Shown here in pieces: positions 17,031 through 24,502 of a stretch of DNA of 64,000 nucleotides; the stretch's first letter is position 1; each line of letters starts with the position of its first letter. Position numbers and translations under genes: made by a program. The stretch comes from Novipirellula galeiformis (GTDB taxonomy: Bacteria; Planctomycetota; Planctomycetia; Pirellulales; Pirellulaceae). A model generated the notes under the pieces. It did no database searches and was not told the DNA's origin. It was given only the letters and a program-made list of their open reading frames with translations. Where the stretch lies: assembly GCF_007860095.1 (NCBI RefSeq), contig NZ_SJPT01000014.1, positions 55,231 to 119,230 of the forward strand, written 5' to 3'.

Positions 17031-18257
17031 GTGTTGTTAACGTTGTTGGTGGTTTCAATTCTGGTCAATTACATCGATCGCGGAGCGCTCTCCGTGGCGA
17101 TTCCTGCAATCGATGCCGAGTTTTCAATGACGCCGACCCAGAAAGGGTTGCTGTTGTCAGTTTTCTTCTGGAGCTATGCGTTGCTCCAGTTGCCTGCGGG
17201 TTGGTTGGTCGATCGCTACGATGTGAAATGGGTCTACGCAGGCGGCTATCTGATTTGGACCATTGCCACAGTGATGACGGGATTTGTCGGCGGATTTGCG
17301 GCATTGTTAGCGGCCCGTTTACTACTAGGGTTGGGCGAAAGTGCGGCGTATCCGGCGATCTCGCGGTTGATCGTCGAGAATTTTCCCGAGCACAAGCGGG
17401 GCACCGCTAACGCGTTGATCGATGCGGGAACCAAGATTGGCCCCGCCCTCAGTATCCTAGCCGGCGGTTTGTTGGTCGATCAATTTGGTTGGCGATCGTT
17501 GTTTATCGTACTTGGCTTCGGAAGCTTCATTTGGTTGTTACCTTGGATCCATTACGTTCCATCGCGTCCGCGTCAAGCGACGACGACCACGGAGCAAGCC
17601 CCGGCGGACCGTCCCACGCTAGCCCAAGTTGCTTTGCATCGGTCGGTCTGGGGGACGTCATTGGGCATGTTTTCCTTAGGCTACGTTTGGTATTTTTTGT
17701 TGACTTGGTTACCGTCCTATTTGATGGACGTCCACGATTTAAATTTGAAAGAGACGGCGGTCTCGGCGGCATTGCCGTTCTTGGCGATGGCCGCCTCTTC
17801 GGTTTTTTGGGGCTGGGCAGCGGACCGTATGATCCAACGGGGCCATTCGGCCACGTTCGCGCGCAAGTCGATCTCGCTGAGTGGACTTGCGATCGCGGCA
17901 GTGTTGTTGATCGCGGCTTCGCAAGCTCAGTCGGCGACCGTATGCATTGGATTGTTAACGGGGGCCTGTTGTGCACTGGGCATGTTCACCGCGAACGTTT
18001 GGGCCATGACGCAGACGTTGGCGGGGCCTGCGGCGGGTAGTTGGACCGGGATTCAAAACTGTATTGGTAATATGGGTGGCGTCGTTTCCCCTTTGGTCGC
18101 GGGATGGTCGGTCGGACAAACCGGGACGTACCAGGCGGCTTTTTACGTGGCCGCCGGAGTGATGGCGATGGGCATCGCCGCCTACCTGTTTATGGTAGGT
18201 CCCATTCAAGAGATTCATTGGCAGAAAGAACCACGTGCCGGAGAGAGCCATGAGTGA
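17031..18257 (+). CDS. MFS transporter, anion:cation symporter type
   Basis: A 408-residue, 12-helix transporter. It shows the family N-terminus NYIDRGALSVAIPAID, the first cytoplasmic loop GWLVDRYDVKWVY, and LLLGLGESAAYPAISRLI, typical of the ACS family that takes up sugar acids and other organic anions. The GTG at 17031 is the only standard start near the first helix. The frame stays open upstream with a plausible polar N-terminus (NSDSSAPPDSLNRARW), so the real start may be earlier and non-canonical. The last 8 bases overlap the M20 gene start at 18250. It is probably the importer for the substrate degraded by the next three enzymes. Confidence 0.85.
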   Translation: MLLTLLVVSILVNYIDRGALSVAIPAIDAEFSMTPTQKGLLLSVFFWSYALLQLPAGWLVDRYDVKWVYAGGYLIWTIATVMTGFVGGFAALLAARLLLGLGESAAYPAISRLIVENFPEHKRGTANALIDAGTKIGPALSILAGGLLVDQFGWRSLFIVLGFGSFIWLLPWIHYVPSRPRQATTTTEQAPADRPTLAQVALHRSVWGTSLGMFSLGYVWYFLLTWLPSYLMDVHDLNLKETAVSAALPFLAMAASSVFWGWAADRMIQRGHSATFARKSISLSGLAIAAVLLIAASQAQSATVCIGLLTGACCALGMFTANVWAMTQTLAGPAAGSWTGIQNCIGNMGGVVSPLVAGWSVGQTGTYQAAFYVAAGVMAMGIAAYLFMVGPIQEIHWQKEPRAGESHE

Positions 18258-19512
18258 GAGAACCGTCAACGAGTCCGCCGTCCCTGAGAATCAGGTCCAA
18301 TCGGCGGAGAATCTCAACCACGCCGTGATCGAGTTGCTCGCGGATTTAGTGCGGATCAATAGCGTCAATCCGAACTACGAAGGGGGCGTCCCCGAGGCTG
18401 AGTTGGCCGACTTTGTCGAACAGTATTTCACGGCCTTGGGAGTCGAAACTTGGCGTCAACAGGTGTATCCCGACCGTCCCAATGTGATCGCTCGCATTCC
18501 AGGGCGGAACCCCGAACGGCGTATCGTGCTCGAAGCCCACTTGGATACCGTTTCCACGGTGGGCATGACCATCGATCCTTGGAATCCCGAGATTCGTGAT
18601 GGGAAAATGTACGGTCGAGGTTCGTGTGATACCAAGGGTGGAATGGCGGCGATGATGCACGCGGTCGCCAGCTTGGTTGCCGATGGAATCACACCCGAGT
18701 GCGACGTGTTGTTTACCGCTACCATCGATGAAGAGTATTCGTATCGCGGCGTCGTGGCGTTGTGCGATTCGTTGAGCCCCGGCACGGTCGACCCGCACAT
18801 CCTCAGCCATGAGGTTCCGCCTCGTAATCCGTGGCATGCCGAAGCGGCGATCATTGCCGAGCCAACGGGTTTGATGGCGGTGATCGCGAGCAAAGGGCTC
18901 GTGCGTTGGAAGATCGAAACGCGAGGCAAAGCAGCGCATTCGGCAAAACCGCACCTCGGGGTGAATGCAATCGAGCACATGGCGCACGTGATCACTGCCC
19001 TTCAGCAGGATACGCGGCGACTCTCCGAGCACACGCACCCATTGCTCGGCCCGGCAACATGCAACATCGGCGTGATCCGTGGCGGCGTCCAGATTAATTT
19101 TGTCCCCGATCGTTGCGAGATCGAGATCGACCGTCGTCTGTTGCCCGGCGAAACACGCGAAAACGTGTTGGCACATTACCAACAACTCGTCGACTCGGTT
19201 GCGGCCGAGCATCCCGGTATGGACGTGGTCATGCATCCACCCATGCTGAGCGATCGGCCGTTAGAGACGGACGCCGAATCCGCTGCGGTGCAAACGATGT
19301 CCAATGTTTTGCAGAGGTTGGGGCTGGACGCCACATTGACCGGGGTCCCGTTTTGTAGCGATGCCAGCAAGTTTGGTGCGATCGGAATCCCCAGCATGAT
19401 TTTGGGGCCTGGCAGTATCGACCAAGCTCATGCCGCGGTGGAGTATATTGAGTGCAGCGAAGTGGTTCAGGCCGCCGAGATCTATCGACAATTTTTAATC
19501 GAGTTCGTTTAG
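18250..19512 (+). CDS. M20-family amidohydrolase, ArgE/DapE-like
   Basis: ATG 18250 is preferred over 18235 because GGAGAGAGCC precedes it directly. The 420-residue product is a two-domain M20 metallo-amidohydrolase. The metal ligands appear in LEAHLDTV and GRGSCDTKGG, the catalytic glutamate pair in ATIDEEYSYRG, and a further ligand region in IIAEPTG. The dimerisation domain starts around the SKGLVRWKIETRGKAAHSAKP stretch, interrupted by the usual AHSA motif. There is no leader, so it is cytoplasmic. Family members remove acyl groups from amino acids (acetylornithine, succinyl-diaminopimelate) or hydrolyse other amides. Translation is probably coupled to the transporter by overlap. Confidence 0.88.
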   Translation: MSERTVNESAVPENQVQSAENLNHAVIELLADLVRINSVNPNYEGGVPEAELADFVEQYFTALGVETWRQQVYPDRPNVIARIPGRNPERRIVLEAHLDTVSTVGMTIDPWNPEIRDGKMYGRGSCDTKGGMAAMMHAVASLVADGITPECDVLFTATIDEEYSYRGVVALCDSLSPGTVDPHILSHEVPPRNPWHAEAAIIAEPTGLMAVIASKGLVRWKIETRGKAAHSAKPHLGVNAIEHMAHVITALQQDTRRLSEHTHPLLGPATCNIGVIRGGVQINFVPDRCEIEIDRRLLPGETRENVLAHYQQLVDSVAAEHPGMDVVMHPPMLSDRPLETDAESAAVQTMSNVLQRLGLDATLTGVPFCSDASKFGAIGIPSMILGPGSIDQAHAAVEYIECSEVVQAAEIYRQFLIEFV

Positions 19513-19890
19513 ACGATACAGCCTTCCGAGCATCCCGGTCCCGACCTTCTGGGGCCGCATCCCTGTTTGACACGCGGCGGCCTTGAATCGGTCGCCCAAT
19601 GTCCGGCGTGGTGAATGTTGAAGGATGTGGGCAATCTAAATCGTAACTCGAAGCGTCCGTTTTGAAGTGGGGCTATTACCGTTTTACTTCGCAAATCATA
19701 AGCCGGCGTGTAAGCGAGGGACTGAGTTGAACGTAACTGAGTCGAAAGTATTGGTCCCTCGCTTACGCGTCGGATTATGAAATATCGGCCACTAGCTCCG
19801 TTGGCTCACGATGTTTGAGTTAGATTCTTAGTGGGCCAATTTTTTGAGAACGCTCTATCACACGCCTTCATTGAATGGGAATAACGAGAA
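19513..19890. other. Intergenic region with large inverted repeat
   Basis: These 378 bases separate the M20 gene from the amidohydrolase gene. The middle is filled by the 81-base inverted repeat listed next. No gene is visible in the remainder. The hairpin could end or attenuate transcription between the transporter/M20 pair and the amidohydrolase. Confidence 0.5.
19698..19778. repeat. 81-bp inverted repeat with 25-bp arms (GCGTAAGCGAGGGA type)
   Basis: The left arm 19698-19722 (ATAAGCCGGCGTGTAAGCGA then GGGAC) and right arm 19754-19778 are reverse complements at 22 of 25 positions around a 31-base loop. The core GTAAGCGAGGGAC is perfect. This looks like a dispersed intergenic element of planctomycete genomes: a degenerate relative occurs at 42962-43015 in this same window. 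It could be a nonautonomous mobile hairpin or a transcription boundary. Confidence 0.8.
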
Positions 19891-20868
19891 GTGGAATTGA
19901 AAAACAACGAATCGCTAAAATTGTGCCGTCGCTCCTTTGTCGGTGGTTCGCTCGCCGCCGCCGCAACGCTGGCCGCGTCCACTTCCACGGTGTCCGCAAT
20001 GGAGACGAAATCGTCGACGCCCGAAGGTTGGATTGACGCGCATGTTCACGTCTGGACTCCCGACACCGAAACTTACCCACTTGGGCCTGGATTCAAACCG
20101 GCAAATATGTTGCCGCCAAGCTTTACGCCGGAGGAATTGTTCGCGCATTGCAAGCCTGCCGGTGTACAGCGGATCGTTTTGATCCAAATGAGTTTCTACA
20201 AGTACGATCACAGCTACATGCTGGCGGCGATGAAGGCGAATCCCGGCGTCTTTTCGGGAGTGGCACTGATCGATCATCAGAGCGCCGACCTCGTGGATCG
20301 GATGGATGAGTTGGCCAGTAGCGGTATGCGCGGGTTTCGCTTGCATTCGATGGCCGACACGAAGGGAGGCGATCCCAAAGGATGGGTGACGGATCCTGGG
20401 ATGGCCAAGTTGTGGCGAAAGGCGGCGGAGGACGGATTAGCGGTTTGCCCCTTGATCAATCCTCAGGATATTCCCTACGTCGATGCGTTGTGCAAAAAGT
20501 TTCCCGAGACAAAGGTCGTCGTGGACCACTTCGCGCGGATCGGAGTCAGCGGCAAAATCGAATCGGATTCACTCGACAACCTCTGTCGCATGGCCAAGTA
20601 CCCGAACACCCATGTGAAGACGTCGGCCTTCTATGCGCTTGGTAAAAAGGCCGCCCCCTACGAGGATTTGATCCCGATGATCAAACAGGTTTGCGACCAC
20701 TTTGGTCCAGAACGTTTGATGTGGGCAAGCGATTGCCCATTCCAAGTCCAGGACGGTCACACCTACAAGGCATCGATCGCCTTGATCCGTGATCGGATCG
20801 ATTTCTTGTCCGCAAGTGACAAGCAATGGATCCTCAAAGACACCGCGGCGAAAGTCTTTTTCGCTTAG
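19891..20868 (+). CDS. Exported TIM-barrel amidohydrolase (amidohydrolase-2 family)
   Basis: A 325-residue protein starting with GTG. The leader is Tat-like (LCRRSFVGGSLAAAATLAAS). Catalytic features of the amidohydrolase-2 family follow: metal-binding WIDAHVHV (H51, H53), a histidine in VVVDHFARIG, and an aspartate in MWASDCPFQ near the end. The family includes decarboxylases and lactone or amide hydrolases, such as those acting on 2-pyrone-4,6-dicarboxylate. A substrate cannot be chosen here. Export is odd, because its neighbours (M20, PLP lyase) look cytoplasmic. It sits 60 bases before the PLP enzyme. Confidence 0.84.
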   Translation: MELKNNESLKLCRRSFVGGSLAAAATLAASTSTVSAMETKSSTPEGWIDAHVHVWTPDTETYPLGPGFKPANMLPPSFTPEELFAHCKPAGVQRIVLIQMSFYKYDHSYMLAAMKANPGVFSGVALIDHQSADLVDRMDELASSGMRGFRLHSMADTKGGDPKGWVTDPGMAKLWRKAAEDGLAVCPLINPQDIPYVDALCKKFPETKVVVDHFARIGVSGKIESDSLDNLCRMAKYPNTHVKTSAFYALGKKAAPYEDLIPMIKQVCDHFGPERLMWASDCPFQVQDGHTYKASIALIRDRIDFLSASDKQWILKDTAAKVFFA

Positions 20869-20928
20869 CCGTCTGCCCACTGTTCTCTCCTCCCGCTTGT
20901 CTGTTCCTTCCTGTTGGTCCGGTCTCCA

Positions 20929-21984
20929 ATGAATCCCTCGCAACCTGCAACGTCCATTGCAACCATGGACGATGTCCGCGCCGCCGAGTCGGTGATCCGT
21001 AAGTATCTCTCTCCGGCGCCGCTGGTTCGGTCGTATGCGTTGGAGAAGCAACTTGGTTTAGCGGCGGGGCGTCGGGTGTGGATCAAGGACTACGGTTGGA
21101 CGCCCGTAGGATCATTCAAATTGCTCGGTGCGATCAATTGGATGGCCAACCATTTGGAGACGATTGGCGATCGCCCGGTGGCCGCCCACTCATCGGGAAA
21201 TTTTGCCTCGGGACTTGCGTTTGCCGGGATGACCTTTGGAAAACGCGTGATCATCGTGATGCCTGAGGATGCACCGAAAATCAAGTTTGAGAGGACCCGC
21301 TCGTTTGGCGCCGAGATTCGTACCTACGACAAGTCGACAGATCATCAAACGGGACAGCGAGATCGTTTGACGCGAGAGATTGCCGAGCGAGAGGATGCGG
21401 TTCAAGCGTCGCCCTACGATGACAACGACGTGATCTCGGGCAATGGGGTAGGCGGTCTGGAGATCGTCAGCGAGCTGAAGCGTCAGGAGCGTACGGTATC
21501 GCATTTTGTTTGTGCGGTCAGTGGGGGGGGCTTAATGGCCGGGCACGCCTTGGCGATTGCGGATGGCTTCCCCAACGCACAAATCGTGGGCGTTGAACCT
21601 ACGGGCGCCGATGACTTCGCTCAGTCTTTAGCCGCGGGCAAACGCGTTCGGGTGGATCATCCGGAGAGTATCTGTGATGGATTGTTGTCGTACGACGTTG
21701 GCGTGCACAATTGGCCGATCCTGCGCGACCACGTCTCAACTGCTGTCACGGTGTCGGACCCGGAAACATGTCAAGCGATGAAGTGGTTGGATACCCAGCA
21801 TGGGCTGCGCACTGAGCCGTCGGGGGCGAGCACGATTGCGGCTCTTTTGTCGGGGAAAATTGATCTCCGTGGTGATGGTGACATCACCGTCGTACTCAGC
21901 GGACGTAATGTCGATCCCGATGATTTTCGAAATTGGACCGATGGGGCAGTCGCGGTCCAAAATCGTATGGCCGCGGCGGAGTGA
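20929..21984 (+). CDS. PLP-dependent threonine dehydratase-like lyase
   Basis: ATG 20929 is chosen over TTG 20914 because alignment-like sequence begins after it, giving 351 residues. Fold-type II PLP features are clear: PVGSFKLLGA with the cofactor lysine K64, AHSSGNFASGLAFAG (phosphate-side loop), IVMPEDAPKIKFER, GNGVGGLEIVSEL, and the SGGGLMAGHAL PLP-phosphate loop. The family deaminates threonine, serine, 2,3-diaminopropionate or hydroxyaspartate to oxo acids. The canonical SFK-RGA is SFKLLGA here, so it is not a standard biosynthetic threonine deaminase, and no regulatory ACT domain is present. It may complete a pathway releasing ammonia from an amino acid freed by the M20 enzyme. Confidence 0.85.
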   Translation: MNPSQPATSIATMDDVRAAESVIRKYLSPAPLVRSYALEKQLGLAAGRRVWIKDYGWTPVGSFKLLGAINWMANHLETIGDRPVAAHSSGNFASGLAFAGMTFGKRVIIVMPEDAPKIKFERTRSFGAEIRTYDKSTDHQTGQRDRLTREIAEREDAVQASPYDDNDVISGNGVGGLEIVSELKRQERTVSHFVCAVSGGGLMAGHALAIADGFPNAQIVGVEPTGADDFAQSLAAGKRVRVDHPESICDGLLSYDVGVHNWPILRDHVSTAVTVSDPETCQAMKWLDTQHGLRTEPSGASTIAALLSGKIDLRGDGDITVVLSGRNVDPDDFRNWTDGAVAVQNRMAAAE

Positions 21985-22046
21985 TAATGCCAGGCGAGTC
22001 GCGAATGCCTTTCACAATGAATATGCTTAAAACAGGAGAGTTATCG

Positions 22047-22907
22047 ATGAATTGTAGTCGTTTCAAGCCGAGGAACCTTGTCACGCCTTTGCTGGTTTTC
22101 GGGATGGTGTTTACGGTCGTCGGGGCGCCACGCAGCGCTCAAGCGGAGCACGACGGCAAACTTCAAATCTTGTTGCTCGGTGATAGCACCACCGAAGGCA
22201 GTGTGCCGCGGCGATTGAGACCCGAAGGACCGCATCTAGAGAAGGTGTTGGAACAGTTGTTGGCGGCGGAGGAGGATTTGCCTGAGTGTCAAGTGATCAA
22301 TTCAAGTCAGAGCGGTGAAACGATCCGTCGACTTTTGGATTCAGGCCGCTACGATCGCAACGGAGCAAAATTGCCGGGGCTGGATTACGTCTTCATTCGC
22401 TACGGTCTCAATGACCGTGCGCGAATTGAAAACTTCGTAGAGAATTTTCCCAAACACTTCGCGGAACTGTGCGAACGATTGCGACAAGATCATCCCGGTG
22501 CCGAACTGATTCCGATGACCGTGATCCCGTTTTCGGGGGAAGAGGCGAGCGAGGAAATCAACAACCTCATTCGGCAAGCTGCAGCGGCAGAAGGTCTCGA
22601 AGTCTTTGACATCTATCCGCGTTATGCCGAGGAGTTGACCAAAGGGCATAACTCGCTCAACTATCGACGCTATGCGTTGAGCAAAATTCCCGCCAAGTAC
22701 CACGAGCTGGTCAAGCCGTTTGTGCGGGGGCCGAGCGTGGAAGTGATGGGCAACGAGCTTGACGCGATTCTCGGTGATTTGCCTGGATGGTATGCAGATC
22801 GGCATCCCAATTTGGCGGGCTACAACGTGATCGCCGATGAAACGGCGAAGTACCTTGCCACCCGGCTTCGTGAAAAGCAGACCGAGCCTGCCGGCGCGGC
22901 TCAATAG
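22047..22907 (+). CDS. Secreted SGNH/GDSL hydrolase, copy 1
   Basis: ATG 22047 follows AGGAGAG with a 6-base gap, a clear ribosome-binding site; upstream in-frame starts overlap the PLP gene. The 286-residue protein has a leader up to about residue 33 (ending RSAQAEHDG). Block I is LLLGDSTTEG with the likely nucleophile serine at residue 47, block III is RYGLNDR, and the late histidine is in DRHPNLAGYNV. SGNH hydrolases cleave acetyl or other esters on carbohydrates and lipids. It is about 78% similar by eye to the next gene. It may be the last gene of the catabolic transcript or start a new unit. Confidence 0.88.
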   Translation: MNCSRFKPRNLVTPLLVFGMVFTVVGAPRSAQAEHDGKLQILLLGDSTTEGSVPRRLRPEGPHLEKVLEQLLAAEEDLPECQVINSSQSGETIRRLLDSGRYDRNGAKLPGLDYVFIRYGLNDRARIENFVENFPKHFAELCERLRQDHPGAELIPMTVIPFSGEEASEEINNLIRQAAAAEGLEVFDIYPRYAEELTKGHNSLNYRRYALSKIPAKYHELVKPFVRGPSVEVMGNELDAILGDLPGWYADRHPNLAGYNVIADETAKYLATRLREKQTEPAGAAQ

Positions 22908-23272
22908 AGCTCGATCAAACCTAACGGTGGCTAATGGTTATTCCCCCCTCGCTTTCTTGGGGCGGGCGGATGCGTCGAAAGCGGCCGTGAAGTGATGGCT
23001 TTGCCATCCGGCCCTATCCAATGTGCACTGGAAAGAACGACTTTCTCCGCACCGGGGCACTGCTACGCCGTTGTGTAGGCTTTGGCTAGGCGGTGAGGGG
23101 GGCAGCTCGATGCATGGGGTGATTGCGTGTTTTTGGGCGACTGTCATGACGGGATGACGCAGCACAACATTAGTCGACCAGCACCGCTGGCCAATGGGAC
23201 TGTGATCGATACGGAACGAGTCACCCCAAGGTGGCGACAAATTGAATGTGTCTGGAAAAGGAATGATTATTG
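22908..23272. other. Intergenic region between duplicated hydrolases
   Basis: A 365-base gap between the two SGNH genes with no convincing reading frame. It contains a bulged hairpin at 22983-23013 (listed) and a smaller GAAAG/CTTTC pair near 23032-23045. The gap shows no obvious residue of duplicated coding sequence, so the duplication junctions must lie close to the genes. Confidence 0.5.
22983..23013. repeat. Bulged inverted repeat
   Basis: GGCCG (22983-22987) pairs with CGGCC (23009-23013), and GATGGC (22994-22999) with GCCATC (23003-23008), around a TTT loop. A six-base bulge lies on the left side only. It is 76 bases after the first SGNH stop; it could act as a transcript 3' structure. 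Confidence 0.45.
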
Positions 23273-24133
23273 ATGAATCATGCTCGCTCGAAGTTGAATC
23301 GCATCGTCGCTCGGATCCTTGGCTTCGGGATCATTTTGGCATGCTTGGGAACGCCCGGTATCGCCCACGCGGAGCATGAAGGGAAACTTCAGATTTTGTT
23401 GCTCGGCGATAGTACCACCAAAGGCACGACGACGCGGCGACTAAAACCCGAAGGACCTCACCTTGAGCAGGTAATTGAGCAATTGCTGGCGGCTGAGGAG
23501 GATCTGCCTGCGTGCCATGTGATCAATTCAAGTATGGGGAGCGAGAGCATTCGCCGACTACTGGATTCGGGGCGTTATGATCGTGACGCGTCAAAGTTGC
23601 CGGGACTCGACTACGTCTTCATCCGGTACGGTTTGAACGACCGTGTGTTGACCGAAAACTTTGCGCAGGATTTTCCCAAGCACTTCGCGGAGTTGTGCGA
23701 GCGATTGCGCCGGGATCACCCCGGAGCCGAGCTGATTCCGATGACCGTGATCCCGTTTGAGAGTGCCGAGGTGAGCGAAGGGATCAATCAACTCATTCGA
23801 CAAGCTGCGGCGGCGGAGAATCTCGAGGTCTTTGATATCTACCCGCGGTACGCCGCGGAGGTTCGCAACGATAAGAACGCACTTCAGTATCGTCACTACC
23901 CATTAGCCAAGATCCCCGCTCGATATCACGAGCTGGTCAAGCCCTTTGTGCACGGGGCCAGTGTTGAAGTGATGGACAACGAGCTGGACTCGATTCTTGG
24001 CCAATTGCCAGGATGGTACTCTGAACGGCATCCCAATTTGGCAGGTTACAATGTGATCGCCGATGAAACGGCGAAGTTCCTTGCGAAGCGACTGCGTAAA
24101 AAGCAGGCCGAGCGTGTAAGCGTCGATCAATAA
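23273..24133 (+). CDS. Secreted SGNH/GDSL hydrolase, copy 2
   Basis: ATG 23273 is taken as the start (a TTG lies one codon upstream), with AAGGAA about 10 bases before it. The 286-residue product has a leader ending near IAHAEHEGK. It has the same motifs as its neighbour: LLLGDSTTKG, RYGLNDR and ERHPNLAGYNV. The two proteins align end to end with few or no gaps. Differences cluster around the block II region (SSMGSESIR versus SSQSGETIR) and the region before the C-terminal histidine, so substrate preference may differ. It clearly arose by tandem duplication. Confidence 0.88.
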   Translation: MNHARSKLNRIVARILGFGIILACLGTPGIAHAEHEGKLQILLLGDSTTKGTTTRRLKPEGPHLEQVIEQLLAAEEDLPACHVINSSMGSESIRRLLDSGRYDRDASKLPGLDYVFIRYGLNDRVLTENFAQDFPKHFAELCERLRRDHPGAELIPMTVIPFESAEVSEGINQLIRQAAAAENLEVFDIYPRYAAEVRNDKNALQYRHYPLAKIPARYHELVKPFVHGASVEVMDNELDSILGQLPGWYSERHPNLAGYNVIADETAKFLAKRLRKKQAERVSVDQ

Positions 24134-24502
24134 AACAGGCTCGAGGCGGACCGTTGAAGCGCCAATGAAGGTGTCGCGAGAATGCGTTCATTGCGTGATT
24201 GCCCCCCTTACTTGTTGCTTGACAGGTAGCTAGGACGCTGTTAGGGTGGTTGAACAAGGCCCCGATGCCGCATTGCCAAGCAAGGTCAATGCAGCAATGC
24301 ACGAACGGGGCTTCCCACCACACCTTACCCACCCCGCCCTCCTCCGAAGCTTCGGCTCGGATGTTCGTTAAAGTTGGTTTGTTGCATGGCGTTGCAGCGG
24401 CTGGCAATGGCGGAATGGCACAGCGACGTTTGATGATGTCGATTGCCATCTCGTGCAGTGGTCTTTCCACAACAGCCACTTCGATTAAAAGGCAATTGGA
24501 TC
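24134..24502. other. Intergenic region with imperfect inverted repeat
   Basis: A 369-base gap before the second PSD1 gene. Frames here are short and lack motifs. It contains a three-segment inverted repeat at 24245-24319 (listed). The PSD1 promoter is presumably between 24320 and 24490. Confidence 0.45.
24245..24319. repeat. 75-bp imperfect inverted repeat in three stem segments
   Basis: GGTGG (24245-24249) pairs with CCACC (24315-24319). AAGGCCCCG (24256-24264) pairs with CGGGGCTT (24306-24313) with one bulge. GCATTGC (24270-24276) pairs with GCAATGC (24294-24300). The nested order fits a long RNA hairpin or a decayed mobile-element hairpin. It lies about 180 bases before the PSD1 start. 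Confidence 0.5.
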
